64,000 bases of DNA from Hemileia vastatrix (lineage: Eukaryota; Basidiomycota; Pucciniomycetes; Pucciniales; Zaghouaniaceae). The stretch spans positions 8,593,001 to 8,657,000 of the forward strand of contig JASXTE010000012.1 in NCBI GenBank assembly GCA_030280995.1. Direction: 5' to 3'. The notes under the pieces are model-generated. The model did not search any database. It had not been told where the DNA came from and saw nothing but the letters and a program-made list of their open reading frames with translations. Shown here piece after piece: positions 51,549 to 62,015 of the stretch. The position numbers and the translations under genes were made by a program. How positions within the stretch are numbered: the first letter of the stretch is position 1; each line of letters opens with the position of its first letter.

Positions 51549-53449
51549 TTAATAAACACCAGGCAAGCCAAATTGACGAGCAAAGGTAGTCACTTCGGAT
51601 TTTAATTTTTCAAGCTCTTTTCTAGCTTCCCCTTGGCCACTTGTAGCAGCAGCAAGGAAATCTTTTAGTAGTTTAGAACCTGACTCAGCTTGAAGTTTTA
51701 ATGAGATTTGAATGACTCGGTGCATGAAATCTGCTACTACTTTCATGTCCTCTGGTCCCATAGATCGTGAAGTTAATGCTGATGTCCCTAGTCTGACACC
51801 ACCCGGAACTTGAGCAGAGGTATCACCAGACACAGCATTTTTGTTAAGAGTGATATGGCCTAGAGAAATGAAGACAAGTAGATGATAAATATTTGTGAAA
51901 CGGAGATTAAAAAAAAAAAAAAAAAAGGAAAAGAGACTGACATAAATCACAAATTTTCTCTACTTTGCTACCTGTCAAGCCCAATGGTCTTAAATCCCAT
52001 AGGACAAGATGGTTATCACTTCCATCAGTTTGCAAATTGTATCCCAACTCAACCAACCGAGCGGCCAAAGCGCGACTGTTCTCAATGACAGCTTTAGCAT
52101 AGGCTTGAAATTGAGGATCAATAACCTGCTTCAAAGCAACAGCTACGGCAGCAATGGTGTTGTTATGAGGCCCCCCTTGACAGGCAGGAAAGACAGCATT
52201 ATTGATTCGAGATTCAAAAGATGGATCCTTGGACTTATTGAAGAAAACTAGACCAGCTCGGGGACCTCTTAATGTTTTGTGAGTTGTGGTGGTGACGACA
52301 TCACAATATTCAAATGGATTGTTTTGCACTTGTCCGGCGACAAGGCCAGAAATGTGAGCCATCTAACACGCATCACATCATTCAGCATAAAATGTAAGTA
52401 ACGTGAATGGAAAATAGAAAAACAGAATAAACCCAATCAACATACATCCATCATCAGATACGAGCCATTTTCATCCGCAATTTTCCTCAGCCTGGCAAAG
52501 TCCCAGTCTCTGGGGTATGCACTAGCACCACAGATCAAGAGACGGGGTTTAAAGATTTTAGCATTTTTTTCTAGCTCATCATAATTGATGAGTTTAGTTT
52601 TAGGATCTAGGGCGTAAGGAAACGATTGAAAATAAATAGAAGATGCAGAAATTTTCTTTTTAGCAGTGTAAAAGCCGTGAGTGAGATGACCGCCATCAGG
52701 TAAACCTAGCCCCATAATGCGATCTTGGGGTTCAAGTAAAGCGGTAAAAGTAGCAAAACTATTGGGTAAAGGAAACGGAATGAGGATCAACATGGAAAGA
52801 AGGAATGAGCTTCGAGGAGAGCAGAAGATGACCGACTTAGCCGTACTTCCGGAATAAGGTTGTACGTTGACGCCCCAAGTGTCCTTGTCAAGATGAAAGG
52901 CCTGCAAAGCTCTAGACTGACATAGTCTCTCCAGAATGTCAATGTGCTCATTACCGCCATAATACCTAGCACCAGGAAGACCTTCTGAATATTTATTGGT
53001 GAGAATGGATCCATTGGCCTGCATAACAGCGAGGGAAGTGAGGCTAATTGAAGATGAACGACAAACGATTACAAGTCTAGTGAACACCTAAACGAGTAGC
53101 AAAGGAAACTAAAGGCAAGAACGAGAAAGAAAGAGAGACGGACTTTTCGGAGGCGATGAGTTCGAGGCCAGAGAATTGACGTTCGGTCTCGTCGAGGATA
53201 ATTTTGTGAACTTGGGGCTAAGGAAGGAACAAGGAAGGATCAGACCAGCAGACGGAGAGGATGAGGCGAAGGACAGACATCATATTCAGCCAGAGGCGAG
53301 TAGAGGTTGAGATTGAAAGGACGGGTTGGTTTGAGGGATGCTTGAGAAGACATGGGAGAAAACCTTGGGCACGAAGAAAAGCAGCAGCGGGACGGAGAGC
53401 GGAAGACGGGCGAGTTCCGCAGCGGGAAGAACGAAGACAAGCGAGTCAT
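51549..53449 (-). CDS. SHM: Serine hydroxymethyltransferase, probably mitochondrial, six exons, 498 aa
   Basis: PLP enzyme converting serine and tetrahydrofolate to glycine and 5,10-methylene-tetrahydrofolate, central to one-carbon metabolism. Exons (minus strand): 53449-53279, 53217-53144, 53043-52837, 52758-52446, 52362-51942, 51859-51549; 1497 coding bases close exactly in frame. Motifs: [74 protein letters not shown]; the PLP-lysine loop [50 protein letters not shown]. The N-terminus ([20 protein letters not shown], then Arg/Ser-rich) looks like a mitochondrial presequence. A second in-frame ATG ([12 protein letters not shown], residue 33) could give a cytosolic form. Two donors are GTCTGT and GTCCGT, weaker than consensus. 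Length is normal for the family. Confidence 0.96.
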
Positions 53450-53569
53450 GTGACCCTGTCACCCGGCCCAGCGGACGCTCGACTAAGCCAACAATGTGTG
53501 ACTAAGCATCCACTCGCTGGGTTGGTGTGTTTAGCCGCTCATCATTAGTCAAACTATCTTGTGTTAATC
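53450..53569. promoter_or_regulatory. SHMT upstream region
   Basis: A short, comparatively GC-rich interval between the SHMT start and transposon sequence beginning near 53570. Any promoter must be very compact or extend into the transposon. No TATA box is evident. Confidence 0.4.
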
Positions 53570-54214
53570 TGGTGTTCAAGAAGCACCATTTCCATTTTAA
53601 ACAAAGAAACATAGTGCAACAGCAAGTTGAAAGGCAGGTTCACACTGTTTGTTATGGGATTTATTATAGAAAATAGGATGATCAGAGATGAGTTGAGAAA
53701 CTTTAAAAAAAATGAATCAGGACAAGGTTAAATGAGGAATTTCATGAATGGAGGAAAGATCATATCTGGGATCATGATAAAGATTTGGTCCCCTATCAGG
53801 ATGATGTAACACTTTTTTGGAAAGATAAGACATATATGCTAAAGTGTCTTCCAAACCAGAGTCATCAGCTAAAGTTAAAGTGATAGCATTCATAGCTGAG
53901 TGAAGTTGCTTCCTAGTAGAGAGGTGCTTCATTATGTTTGGTAGAAAGTTTTAGGTGATGAGTGGGAATTTGCCACCAAATGAAGCAGGTGGGGTGTGTA
54001 GATAGAAAAACAAAAGTTAAGTGTTTGCCACCCAAATTAAGTAGCATAGAGTGAAGAGAGACTTAAGGATAGAATCTGCAATTTAATGTCATGAGACTTT
54101 CTTACAAATTAATTGTAGATTTGATGAGTTTGGGATCATGAATTAGGAATGGTTATTGGGGTATGAGAGGTGGGATAATGCATTATGGTGCAATCCTTAT
54201 CCACTAGCCCCAAG
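53570..54214 (-). pseudogene. Harbinger transposase N-terminus and terminal region (H3 remnant)
   Basis: The minus frame 53932-53717 reads MKHLSTRKQLHSAMNAITLT and YMSYLSKKV, homologous to the H1 transposase start; the rest of the transposase is missing beyond about 53570. The 53945-54214 region matches the H1 right terminal region in the same orientation, but its outermost 150 bp or so, including the AGGGGGTATC end, is absent. Confidence 0.8.
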
Positions 54215-54260
54215 GATAGATTAACCATGTTTGGTATTAAACTGGATACTGAAAATAATT
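54215..54260 (+). other. 43-bp scrap of gypsy pol between two Harbinger ends
   Basis: TTAACCATGTTTGGTATTAA and the following ACTGGATACTGAAAATAATT match gypsy-1 33165-33207 (TTAACCATGTTTGGTGTGAA, then ACTGGACCCAGAAAATAATT), encoding LTMFGVKLDPENN. It forms the junction between the H3 and H2 ends. Confidence 0.75.
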
Positions 54261-54656
54261 AGGGGGTATCAATGTTAAGGGATCCTCAATTAGGGATCCC
54301 AAAATTTTTTCTCCCCAGATCAGAATTTATTAATTGCAGAAGATTCTTATCCACTATCCCAAGGGCCAGTGGATAAGGAATGCACAATAATGCATTATCC
54401 TGCCTCTTATGCCCCAATTTCCATTCCTAATTCCATGATCCCAAACTCATCACATCCCATGATTAATGTTTAAGAAAATCACATGAAATAAATTTGCTGA
54501 TGCCATCCTGAAGTCTCTCTTCACTCTATGCTACTTAATTTGGGTGGCAAACACTTAACTTTTGTTTTTCTATCTACACACCCCACCTGCTTCATTTGGT
54601 GGTGAATTCCCACTTCTCACTTCCCACTCATCACCTAAAACCTTCTACCAAACATA

Positions 54657-54790
54657 ATGAATCACCTCTCTACTAGGAAGCAACTTCACTCACCTATGAA
54701 TGCTATCATTTTAACTTTAGCTGATGACTCTGATGCTGACTCTTATTTGGAAACCATTTTAGCTTCTATTTTGATTTTTGTCAAAAAAAA
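54657..54790 (+). pseudogene. H2 transposase N-terminal fragment
   Basis: MNHLSTRKQLHSPMNAIILT followed by LADDSDADSYLE and then loss of homology near an A-run at 54783-54794. It is in inverted orientation to the same segment at 53932-53717, forming a large palindrome with it. Confidence 0.8.
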
Positions 54791-55122
54791 AAAAGTGCTA
54801 CATCAACCAAAAGGGGGTAAAATCTTGTTCATGCATGATCCCTGCATACAATTTTACTCAATCACTTGGAATGGTTATTTTTCTTTTTTTTTTTTTTTTT
54901 TTTTTTTTTCACAACCACATGTTGGTTCCATCATCCCTTCATGTCCTCCCACCCTGTGTCCCTATCACATGAGACACCTAGACCTCCATCCCTTCATCCA
55001 TCCTTGGCACACACACACTCCTCACTGAGATTTGAAACCTTTTTATTGTGAGATTTTAACCAGGCATGTTTTTTTCCTTCTTTTTTTTTTATATTTTCAA
55101 CCTTGTAACATACCAGTTTCAT

Positions 55123-55237
55123 AATGTCTCCCAGAAAATCCAACACTCCAAAAAAAAAGGCAACTCAAAAAAATGCTACTTCAAAAAGGTCTTCTGGTAA
55201 TGCAAGCCCCTCACTGGAGAAATCAAATTCTGGACAG

Positions 55238-55273
<36 letters not shown>

Positions 55274-55418
55274 TGAATAGCTCATCATCATCAACTTCCT
55301 CAAAATTAAATCAAATCATGATGCATGTTTTTGGATGTGAGAAGTCCACCCAAATGGGATGGATGTCCACCTTCATCAAAAAGGTCAATGGCTTCTTGCT
55401 GATGGAAAATGAAGAGAG

Positions 55419-55466
<48 letters not shown>

Positions 55467-55680
55467 AAGAATCAACTTCAATCCTAAACAAATGAAGGAG
55501 AGGTTCATATTTTTATCAATCCAAATATAAAAAAGCTCATTTTCCTTTCACTTACACTGGCTTCAGTATTGATGATGATGATTTGGAGATTGGAATTACA
55601 ACTGCTTTGGATAAGTTCAATGTCATGTGTCCTTTCTATGAGAAATTGGATAATCTTTTTTGGCTCTTGAGTTGATGTCA
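55123..55680 (+). pseudogene. H2 Myb/SANT-like accessory protein, broken by poly-A expansions
   Basis: Starts MSPRKSNTPKKKATQKNATS, a basic head, then a run of about 30 A at 55241-55270. MGWMSTFIKKVNGFLLMENE continues to a run of about 43 A (55421-55463), then GRINFNPKQMKERF. Frameshifted FTYTGFSIDDDDLEIG and CPFYEKLDNLF follow. Each block aligns with the H1 protein. The frame is destroyed by the homopolymers and at least one further shift. Confidence 0.65.
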
Positions 55681-56059
55681 ACCCTTGGTATATACACAAT
55701 ACTACTAAGGATATACCCTCTGGTTTTCAACCATCCAATAATCCTCCCAACACACCTGTAGTTCAACAACATCAATTCCCTCCAGCTTCTAACCATAGCT
55801 CAGCTGAAGATGGTCCCAACTATCAAGCAGAACAATTATTTCAGAGTAGATCTGAGTCTTGAGAGCCCCAAAATTTTAATGTATGTTTTTCTTTTCTCTT
55901 TTTTTTTTTCAATTCTTTGCTAAATTTCTCATTCTTTCTTTTCTAGTCTCCTTAATACTGACACCTATATGAAAATCCTCATCACCATCATAATTTTTTC
56001 ACCTCAACACCAATTTGCATTTCTAAATAGTGCTAATTCAACACAATTCTATATCTGTA

Positions 56060-56220
56060 TGAAAAATTTGGCAAGACCCTTTCCCTGAATAGTATTGAAG
56101 AAAGGAGTGGGTATTACCAAAAATTTTCTAAGTCATCAATTTTCCATGTCAGATTTAAGAAATTTGGAGATACCCTCCCCTGAATTTTATTGAAGTAAGG
56201 GGTAATAATCACCAAAAATT
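56060..56220. repeat. Hairpin repeat pair of H2
   Basis: Counterpart of 27868-28030: two tandem units with ACCCTCCCC...TTGAAGTAAGGGGT. Kept between the Myb-like and Tet-like remnants in both elements. Confidence 0.6.
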
Positions 56221-56639
56221 TAATAAAATTCCATAAATTAATAAATAAATGAATAAGATGAGTCAAATTTACTAGTTTTAAAGTAATGAAAAGTCCTCAA
56301 GCTGAATTTCAGACAAGTCTAGAAACTAAGTTTGAGACTTTCCACAACTATTGACTAGAAGAACCCCATGAAACAACTTAATGTTATCATGATTAACATG
56401 GATACAACACAAGGTTTTTTGGCCCATTACTTTAATTTAGTAAATTGAAATATCAGATTTATTTATTAAAAATTTATGAAAGAATAAAAAATATTCAATG
56501 ACTTTAAAAATACCCATACTTTTTCTGATCTACCTAAAGTTTTATTAAATTTATTACTTTTAACTTCTTTTTTTTTTTTACCTTGTTTATCCTTTGGATT
56601 AGCTTTTGGATTATTTGGAAGGGGAAGCTAAAATGAGAA

Positions 56640-56960
56640 AAGTTGCAACAAGATTCCAAACCTGGAGTAGATTTTGTTGTTTAGTGATAATTGTGAGAAG
56701 AGTTCCAAACAGATTTGATGATTCCATTTCTTAATCCAAAAATCCTTTATACACCTATGATCCAGAAAATATAAATCATGTCCTTTGAGTTTATCAGGTG
56801 AAGGAATAAGTTTTCCAGTAATAAAATTAATAAATGTTCTAATACATATCTGTAAACAAACTTACCAAGCAATGTGAAAGGAATTTTGCATAAAATAATC
56901 CTGATTGGAAAGGATAAAGTGAATGATCCTTGTGACATATCTATGAAAATGACATTGGAT
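56640..56960 (-). pseudogene. H2 Tet/JBP-like oxygenase, C-terminal remnant
   Basis: Minus-strand FINFITGKLIPSPDKLKGHD then LYFLDHRCIKDF, and in another frame NGIIKSVWNSSHN and PGLESC, parallel the H1 protein block for block. The metal-binding region upstream is not readable. Further decayed sequence may extend to about 57300. Confidence 0.65.
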
Positions 56961-57639
56961 TATGACTTAGCATCTTGAAAGTCTGATTGCTTTCTCAAAA
57001 ATGTCAAATTCCCCAAAAAGAAGCTTCTAGTGAATATTCAACAGATACTAAAACTGCCTTGTAAGTCTGGAGTCATTTAGTTAATATTTTGCAAAGAGTT
57101 TCTTACTAATCATTATTATGTAGTTGAATAAAAATATCCACTTTATCAACTGAAAACCAAAGCCACTAACAAGTTAAAACATTAATCAATCAGTTTTGGC
57201 ACATATTTTAGAATCTCACAAAGAAATATTGATTGATTCATACAAAAAATAATGGTTGATGCAAAAAAAAGACAGACAATAAGATTTATTTAGCCACAGC
57301 TCTTCATGAGACTGGAACAGTGCATGTAGGCCTAAGAAAAACAGTCTGGGAGAAATTGGAACAAATTTTAACAATATCAAGTAGTAATAAAATATTTGAT
57401 CATTTAATTGAAAAATAAGTATGAAGGTGAATATGTCTGACCACCCATGATTGTGTTTTATTTTCTTTTAAACTGTTTCTTTATTATATCATTGAATCAA
57501 ATGATATTTTCTTTTTTTTAGAAAATTATTATGCTTTATTTGACAGTCTCCCCAATGTAGCACTTAAATGAAAAATGAAAAGTTTAAAAATAAAGATGAT
57601 TTATTTCCCACTAAAACTATAAGTTTAAGGCTTTAGAAA

Positions 57640-57785
57640 TCCCACATATTGAATTCTTATCATTAGAACATGTGGAAGTGAGAGAGGAAGGTATCGACTT
57701 CTTACAAGAAATTGCCTGTAAATCCAAATATAAAGCCGCCACTGAGAATGATTTAACAATTATTAAAAACTGGCCAGGGAGGTGG
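57640..57785 (+). other. Short coding-like fragment of unknown origin
   Basis: An open reading EIPHIEFLSLEH-VEVREEGIDFLQEIACKS-KYKAATENDLTIIKNW precedes the G-rich array. It has a balanced residue composition unlike its surroundings, so it could be a captured exon or chance. No family is recognised and no counterpart was found in H1. Confidence 0.3.
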
Positions 57786-58385
57786 GGTAAATGTGGGGAG
57801 ATGGTAAGGTGCCTAACCAGGCAAAAAAGCTGCCTGGATGAGGTTTACAAGGCCAATAAGGGGGGGGGGAGAGATAGGGGAGGGTAATGATGCCCCAGAA
57901 AGGCATCTTTGCTGTCTGGCTGGGGTTTCTGAGGCTATTAAGGGAGGGGAGAGGTGTTTGGAGGTGGTGGTGCAGTGGGGGGGAGTAAATGTACCCCAGC
58001 ATGGCCGCTTTGCTGCTTAGCTAGGGTTTCCAAGGCCAATGAGGGGGCAGAGAGGTGATGGGAGGCAATGGTGCACTGGAAGAGGGTAAATGTACCCCAG
58101 ATATGCAGCCAAGCTACATGTCTGGGGTGGAGAAGGCAAGAGGAAGGGGAGAGGTGGAGGTGGGGTGGAGGAGGCCATTGAGGGAGGGAAGAGGTAGTGG
58201 GAGGTGGTTGTGTGGTGGGAGAGGGTTAAGTTACCCCAGTTAGGCAGGCAAGCTTCCTGGCTGGGGTTTTAGAGGTGAGTGAGGTGGAGGAGAGGTGGGG
58301 GGGCATAAAATACCCCATTCAGGAAGGGGGGGGAAAGGTGGGAGGCAGCCAAGGAAGGGGGGAAGGGGGGATGATGGGGGGAAAA
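57780..58385. repeat. G-rich minisatellite, unit about 101 bp, about five copies
   Basis: Units beginning near 57789, 57881, 57982, 58083 and 58219 share GGTAAATGTACCCCAG, a hairpin with GCTGCCTGGCTGGGG-like sequence, and a GGGAGGGGAGAGGTG tail. It sits at the same relative place as the (G7A3)n array of H1. Frames within it (for example 57672-57887, 58055-58243) are incidental. Confidence 0.85.
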
Positions 58386-58594
58386 AAAAGAAAGAAAGAA
58401 TAATTAGTCTAACTTTTAAAACCAAAAAAAAAAAAAAAAAAAGCACTTACAGAACAAAAAAAAATAAAAAAATAAAAAAGAAAAAGAAAAAAAATAAATA
58501 AGAATCAGTAAATATAAAAATGAAAATGAAAAAAATGACTTACCTGGAGTGACAAATTGCAAAAGGATAAATTCTGACAAATCTGTGAAATGAG

Positions 58595-58770
58595 ATGTTA
58601 TAGTGAAATCAGCACTTTTGGTTGAGAAAGTGTGGATTTGAGTGAGATAAGTGACTTATTTCATTTTCAAATCCACAAGTGTTGGGGCTAGTGTGTTTCA
58701 GAAATTTGCACTTAAATAAGTCCAGATTTGGTCAAATTCAAGTGCAGATTTTCCAGAACTGACACCCCCT
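58595..58770. repeat. Right terminal region of H2 (type B end)
   Basis: Matches the reverse complement of 24840-25030. It contains GCACTTTTGGTTGAGAAAGT and TTGGGGCTAGT, ends GACACCCCCT, followed by ATT. Confidence 0.7.
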
Positions 58771-58773
58771 ATT

Positions 58774-59479
58774 GGTTATTTTTAAATGTGAATTTCAATG
58801 AGGAAAGTTTAATATTATTAGTGTTTTAATTTATACTGTTAGTCCCTATTATTTGAAAGTTTTTTTATTTCTTTTCCTTCCTTTTTTAGTGGTTTATTTA
58901 AAGAATAAAACTTACATATTCTTTTTCTGGGTTATTTCTATATTTTGATGGATTATCCTGTATTATTCTTATATTTTGGCCTGTGACAATGTTCTTCTTT
59001 GGAGTGGGGAAAGTCCTTTGGTTGATAGGCTTGTGAAAAAGTTTTAAGTGTATTCCATGAGAAAATGAGTTTCCTCAGAGTGCTGTAATGGCCAGGGATA
59101 GCAGTTTAAGGGGTCTGGAAACAAGGGGTGGGCACCAGGGATTTATGAGTATAAAAGGAGGAGGTTTTGGGGCAATTATTTGGCATTCTTTACTTCAAAT
59201 TTTAATTATATAATCAATAAATTATAATACACATTCATTAGTACTTTTTAATTCTTTTAAATATTGTTTTAAATTATTAGTTCCATTTTTCTACCAACTT
59301 TAAGCTGCAAAACACTTATAATTATAATAAGTGAGATTTAAATACTGAGACTTTATATTTAATTATACTTTAATACTTAATTGGATTTGTACAACTCAAT
59401 TCATACTGGACCATTCCAATCTTCTAGAAAACTGACTTATCAAGCTATTCACATCTCTGTACTTGAACTCAGCCTGACA
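58774..59479 (+). repeat. LTR-like segment of an unidentified element
   Basis: TATAAAAGG at 59150 in the same kind of GC island as in the gypsy LTRs, and an end GCCTGACA at about 59479 followed by TTGGGTCCAGTTGAC, which resembles a primer-binding site. The 5' border and a matching second LTR were not found. Confidence 0.45.
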
Positions 59480-61300
59480 CATTGGGTCCAGTTGACACTT
59501 TTTACCCTGTGTGGTATATAACTTACTAAGCTAAAAAGTATTCTTGATGAGTTGAAAATTTAAACATAAAATTTAGAATTTGATGGAGTTAAGTTTTTGG
59601 AGGCCTGGAAAATAAAAATCTGAAATTTAAAAAAAGTAGCACCAGTAGAAAATCTTAAATGTAACAAAAAGTTACACCAGTTAAAAAGCTGAAATTCATA
59701 ATTTTTTACAGAAGTTTAAAATGTGAAATAAAACAAGGGTTACACTAGTTAAATTATTTATTAAATATTTTCACCTAAATCAGAGACAGAAAAATACTTA
59801 AATCAAATTTCCAATGCTTCCTCAAAGACAGAAACTCAAAATTAATGTACCTCAAAAGCCAATACTTAGTTCAAGTTGCCACACTTATACCAGAGACAGC
59901 AAATACTTAGTGCATTTTCCAGCCTACACCAGAGACAGAAAGTTATTATAAGAGAAATATTTTTTATAAATTTCTTCATTTTTATGAATTTGATAATTTA
60001 GATATTATTTTTGAGTTTCCAAGAATGAAAGCTGTACAATGGTACTCTAAAAATTGATATTTGTTCAAGTGAACTAAGAGTTATAATAATTTGCTTTTAA
60101 ATTTAGAAATTTTTTTGTAATCAAAGATTCACCTTTCAAATGTTTCTTATAAAACAGACCTTTCTAATTGTTCCCTAAACATATAGCATTTTTTTACCCC
60201 ATAAATCCCCTCTAAAATATCCATAAACAATATACAAGATATCCAGGAAGCACACCTTTCTAGTAATATATTTTTCGTAGCCTGTATATCAATATTATTT
60301 TAAATGAGAAATGATCAAAGTTAAAATAAAGTTTTGATAAATTGAAAATTAAGAAAAAAAAATGATAAAAGATTATCTAAAATACTAAAAAAAAACATTG
60401 GAAAATTCTCAAAAAAAAAATTATAGAAAATAGTCAAAAATCATATCTTCATTTTGAATTATTTTTGTAGTCAGATAATTGGAAATTCTTCTGTAAAAGT
60501 TGATAAAGCTCTAAATGCAGTCCTTTTCCACCATCATATCCAGAAAAGGCTAGTAACTTCCAGAAATAAACCCAGGAGTATCCCAGAAAATAGCTAAAGA
60601 TAGAGAATGATAACAATAATACAACCAAAAACTTTCCTCAAAAAAAATAAAAATCTTTGAAAAATTATCAGATTTCCAAGAAATCAATATATCCATGTTG
60701 AATTTTTTTTTTAAAAAAACACCAAAGCCCCATAATAATTCAAAAACTGGAAAATCACATAATCCATAAAAATTGACAACATAAGGTCTACCCTTATGTT
60801 GAATACCACAATACTGTATCTTAATTTTGAATCATGATCATGGCCATGTTTGACTTTTTCTTTTTTTTCACTTATATTTATATATTTATTTTTGTATAAT
60901 AAAAGAGTGTGCTTCTTTTGAAGCAAGAAATTGTTTATTTATCAATAATTTTTTAATTAGAATTCGGGTATCCACCTATTCCAATCTTCATTACTAAATT
61001 CTTCATGTTATGAATAAATTTTGATTGAGGTTCTAAGCCTCTCTTATTAAATCAGGAATGTTAACTGCATTTTACTACATGTCACTTTAATGATCCAAGT
61101 TCTGAAACTTCCATTTAAAACTCTCGACACTAAGACTTAGTTTCATACACATATATTGTTAATATCACTTAACTCAAAGGGAATAAAGAAAGCCAAAAGT
61201 CCGAGGTTTTGCATGGTTTTTTCAAACTAATGTGAGATGTTAACCAGTGAATAGGCTGGAGATATCTCAATAGGAAATTTATCATTTTATTAAATAATTT
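59480..61300. other. AT-rich interval, no gene
   Basis: May be the leader of the element whose LTR precedes it. ACCAGAGACAGAAA-like motifs recur near 59780, 59895 and 59930, and TTACACCAGTTAAA-like motifs near 59670-59745. No coding sequence longer than chance. Confidence 0.4.
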
Positions 61301-61309
61301 TATATTCTT

Positions 61310-61980
61310 AACAGAGGTAATCGTTCTGCAGCTTTAGATAAAGACACAAAGTCTGATTAGAACACTAAGCACAACTACTGGTGGTAAACCCCAAATTTAC
61401 CTATAGCGTGAAGTGAGCGAGTAGGGCAAAAGGCACCGAGCAAATGTAACGCAAAGAGAAAGAATAAGTAAAATTGTAGATGATTGAATTGCATGGCATG
61501 TTGGAGAACAAATGAAGAAGAGAAAAAGTACCTTTAGATAAAGACATGAAGTCTGATTAGAACACTAAGCACAACTACTGGTGGTAAACCCCAAATTTAC
61601 CTAACAGACAAGACAGTATTAGACAGAGTATAAAGTAAGGAATAAGGGGGAATACCTATAGCATGAAGTGAGCGAGTAGGGCAAAAGGCACCGAGCAAAT
61701 GTAACACAAAGAGAAAGAATAAGTAAAATTGTAGATGATTAAAAGATACTAGTAACTGCTGTCTACTTATATATCTGTTGTCTACAATTTTACCATCCAT
61801 TGGTTTTTATGAGAATAGATATTAAAAAGGAAACTTTGTGTAACAGGGGTGTTCAAGAATGTAGCTAAGTATGTATATGCTGAGCTGAAGCTTGTAGTTA
61901 GCTGAGGTATGAGTTTAATGTTGACAGGAGTGAACAGGGAGAAACACAAAGTATAGAGGAAGTAAAATTACAACTTCTAA
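61310..61980 (-). repeat. copia-4 3' LTR with internal duplication
   Basis: A block of about 150-200 bp containing GGTGGTAAACCCCAAATTTA and GAGCGAGTAGGGCAAAAGGC occurs twice (about 61334-61485 and 61541-61745). Borders are approximate. A TATATAAG-like box (minus strand) is near 61770. Confidence 0.55.
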
Positions 61981-62015
61981 TACCCCCCCTACCTGAATGC
62001 TTCAGTCAAGAAATT

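Larger units (their letters stand above)
54261..58770. mobile_element. H2: rearranged Harbinger-type element with Myb-like and Tet-like remnants
   Basis: Left end AGGGGGTATCAATGTTAAGG (54261), right end GACACCCCCT (to 58770), flanked by ATT at 54258-54260 and 58771-58773, a plausible 3-bp target duplication for this superfamily. Order: type A terminus and transposase N-terminus (+), Myb-like (+), hairpin repeats, Tet-like (-), G-rich array, type B terminus. The transposase body is deleted, so the copy is non-autonomous. Confidence 0.75.

Noticed and set aside
57763..58446. Several Pro- or Gly-rich frames
   Set aside because: They are shadows of the 101-bp G-rich minisatellite.
60711..60926. 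71-codon minus-strand frame with KHGHDHDSK
   Set aside because: AT-rich chance frame with no neighbouring coding signal.
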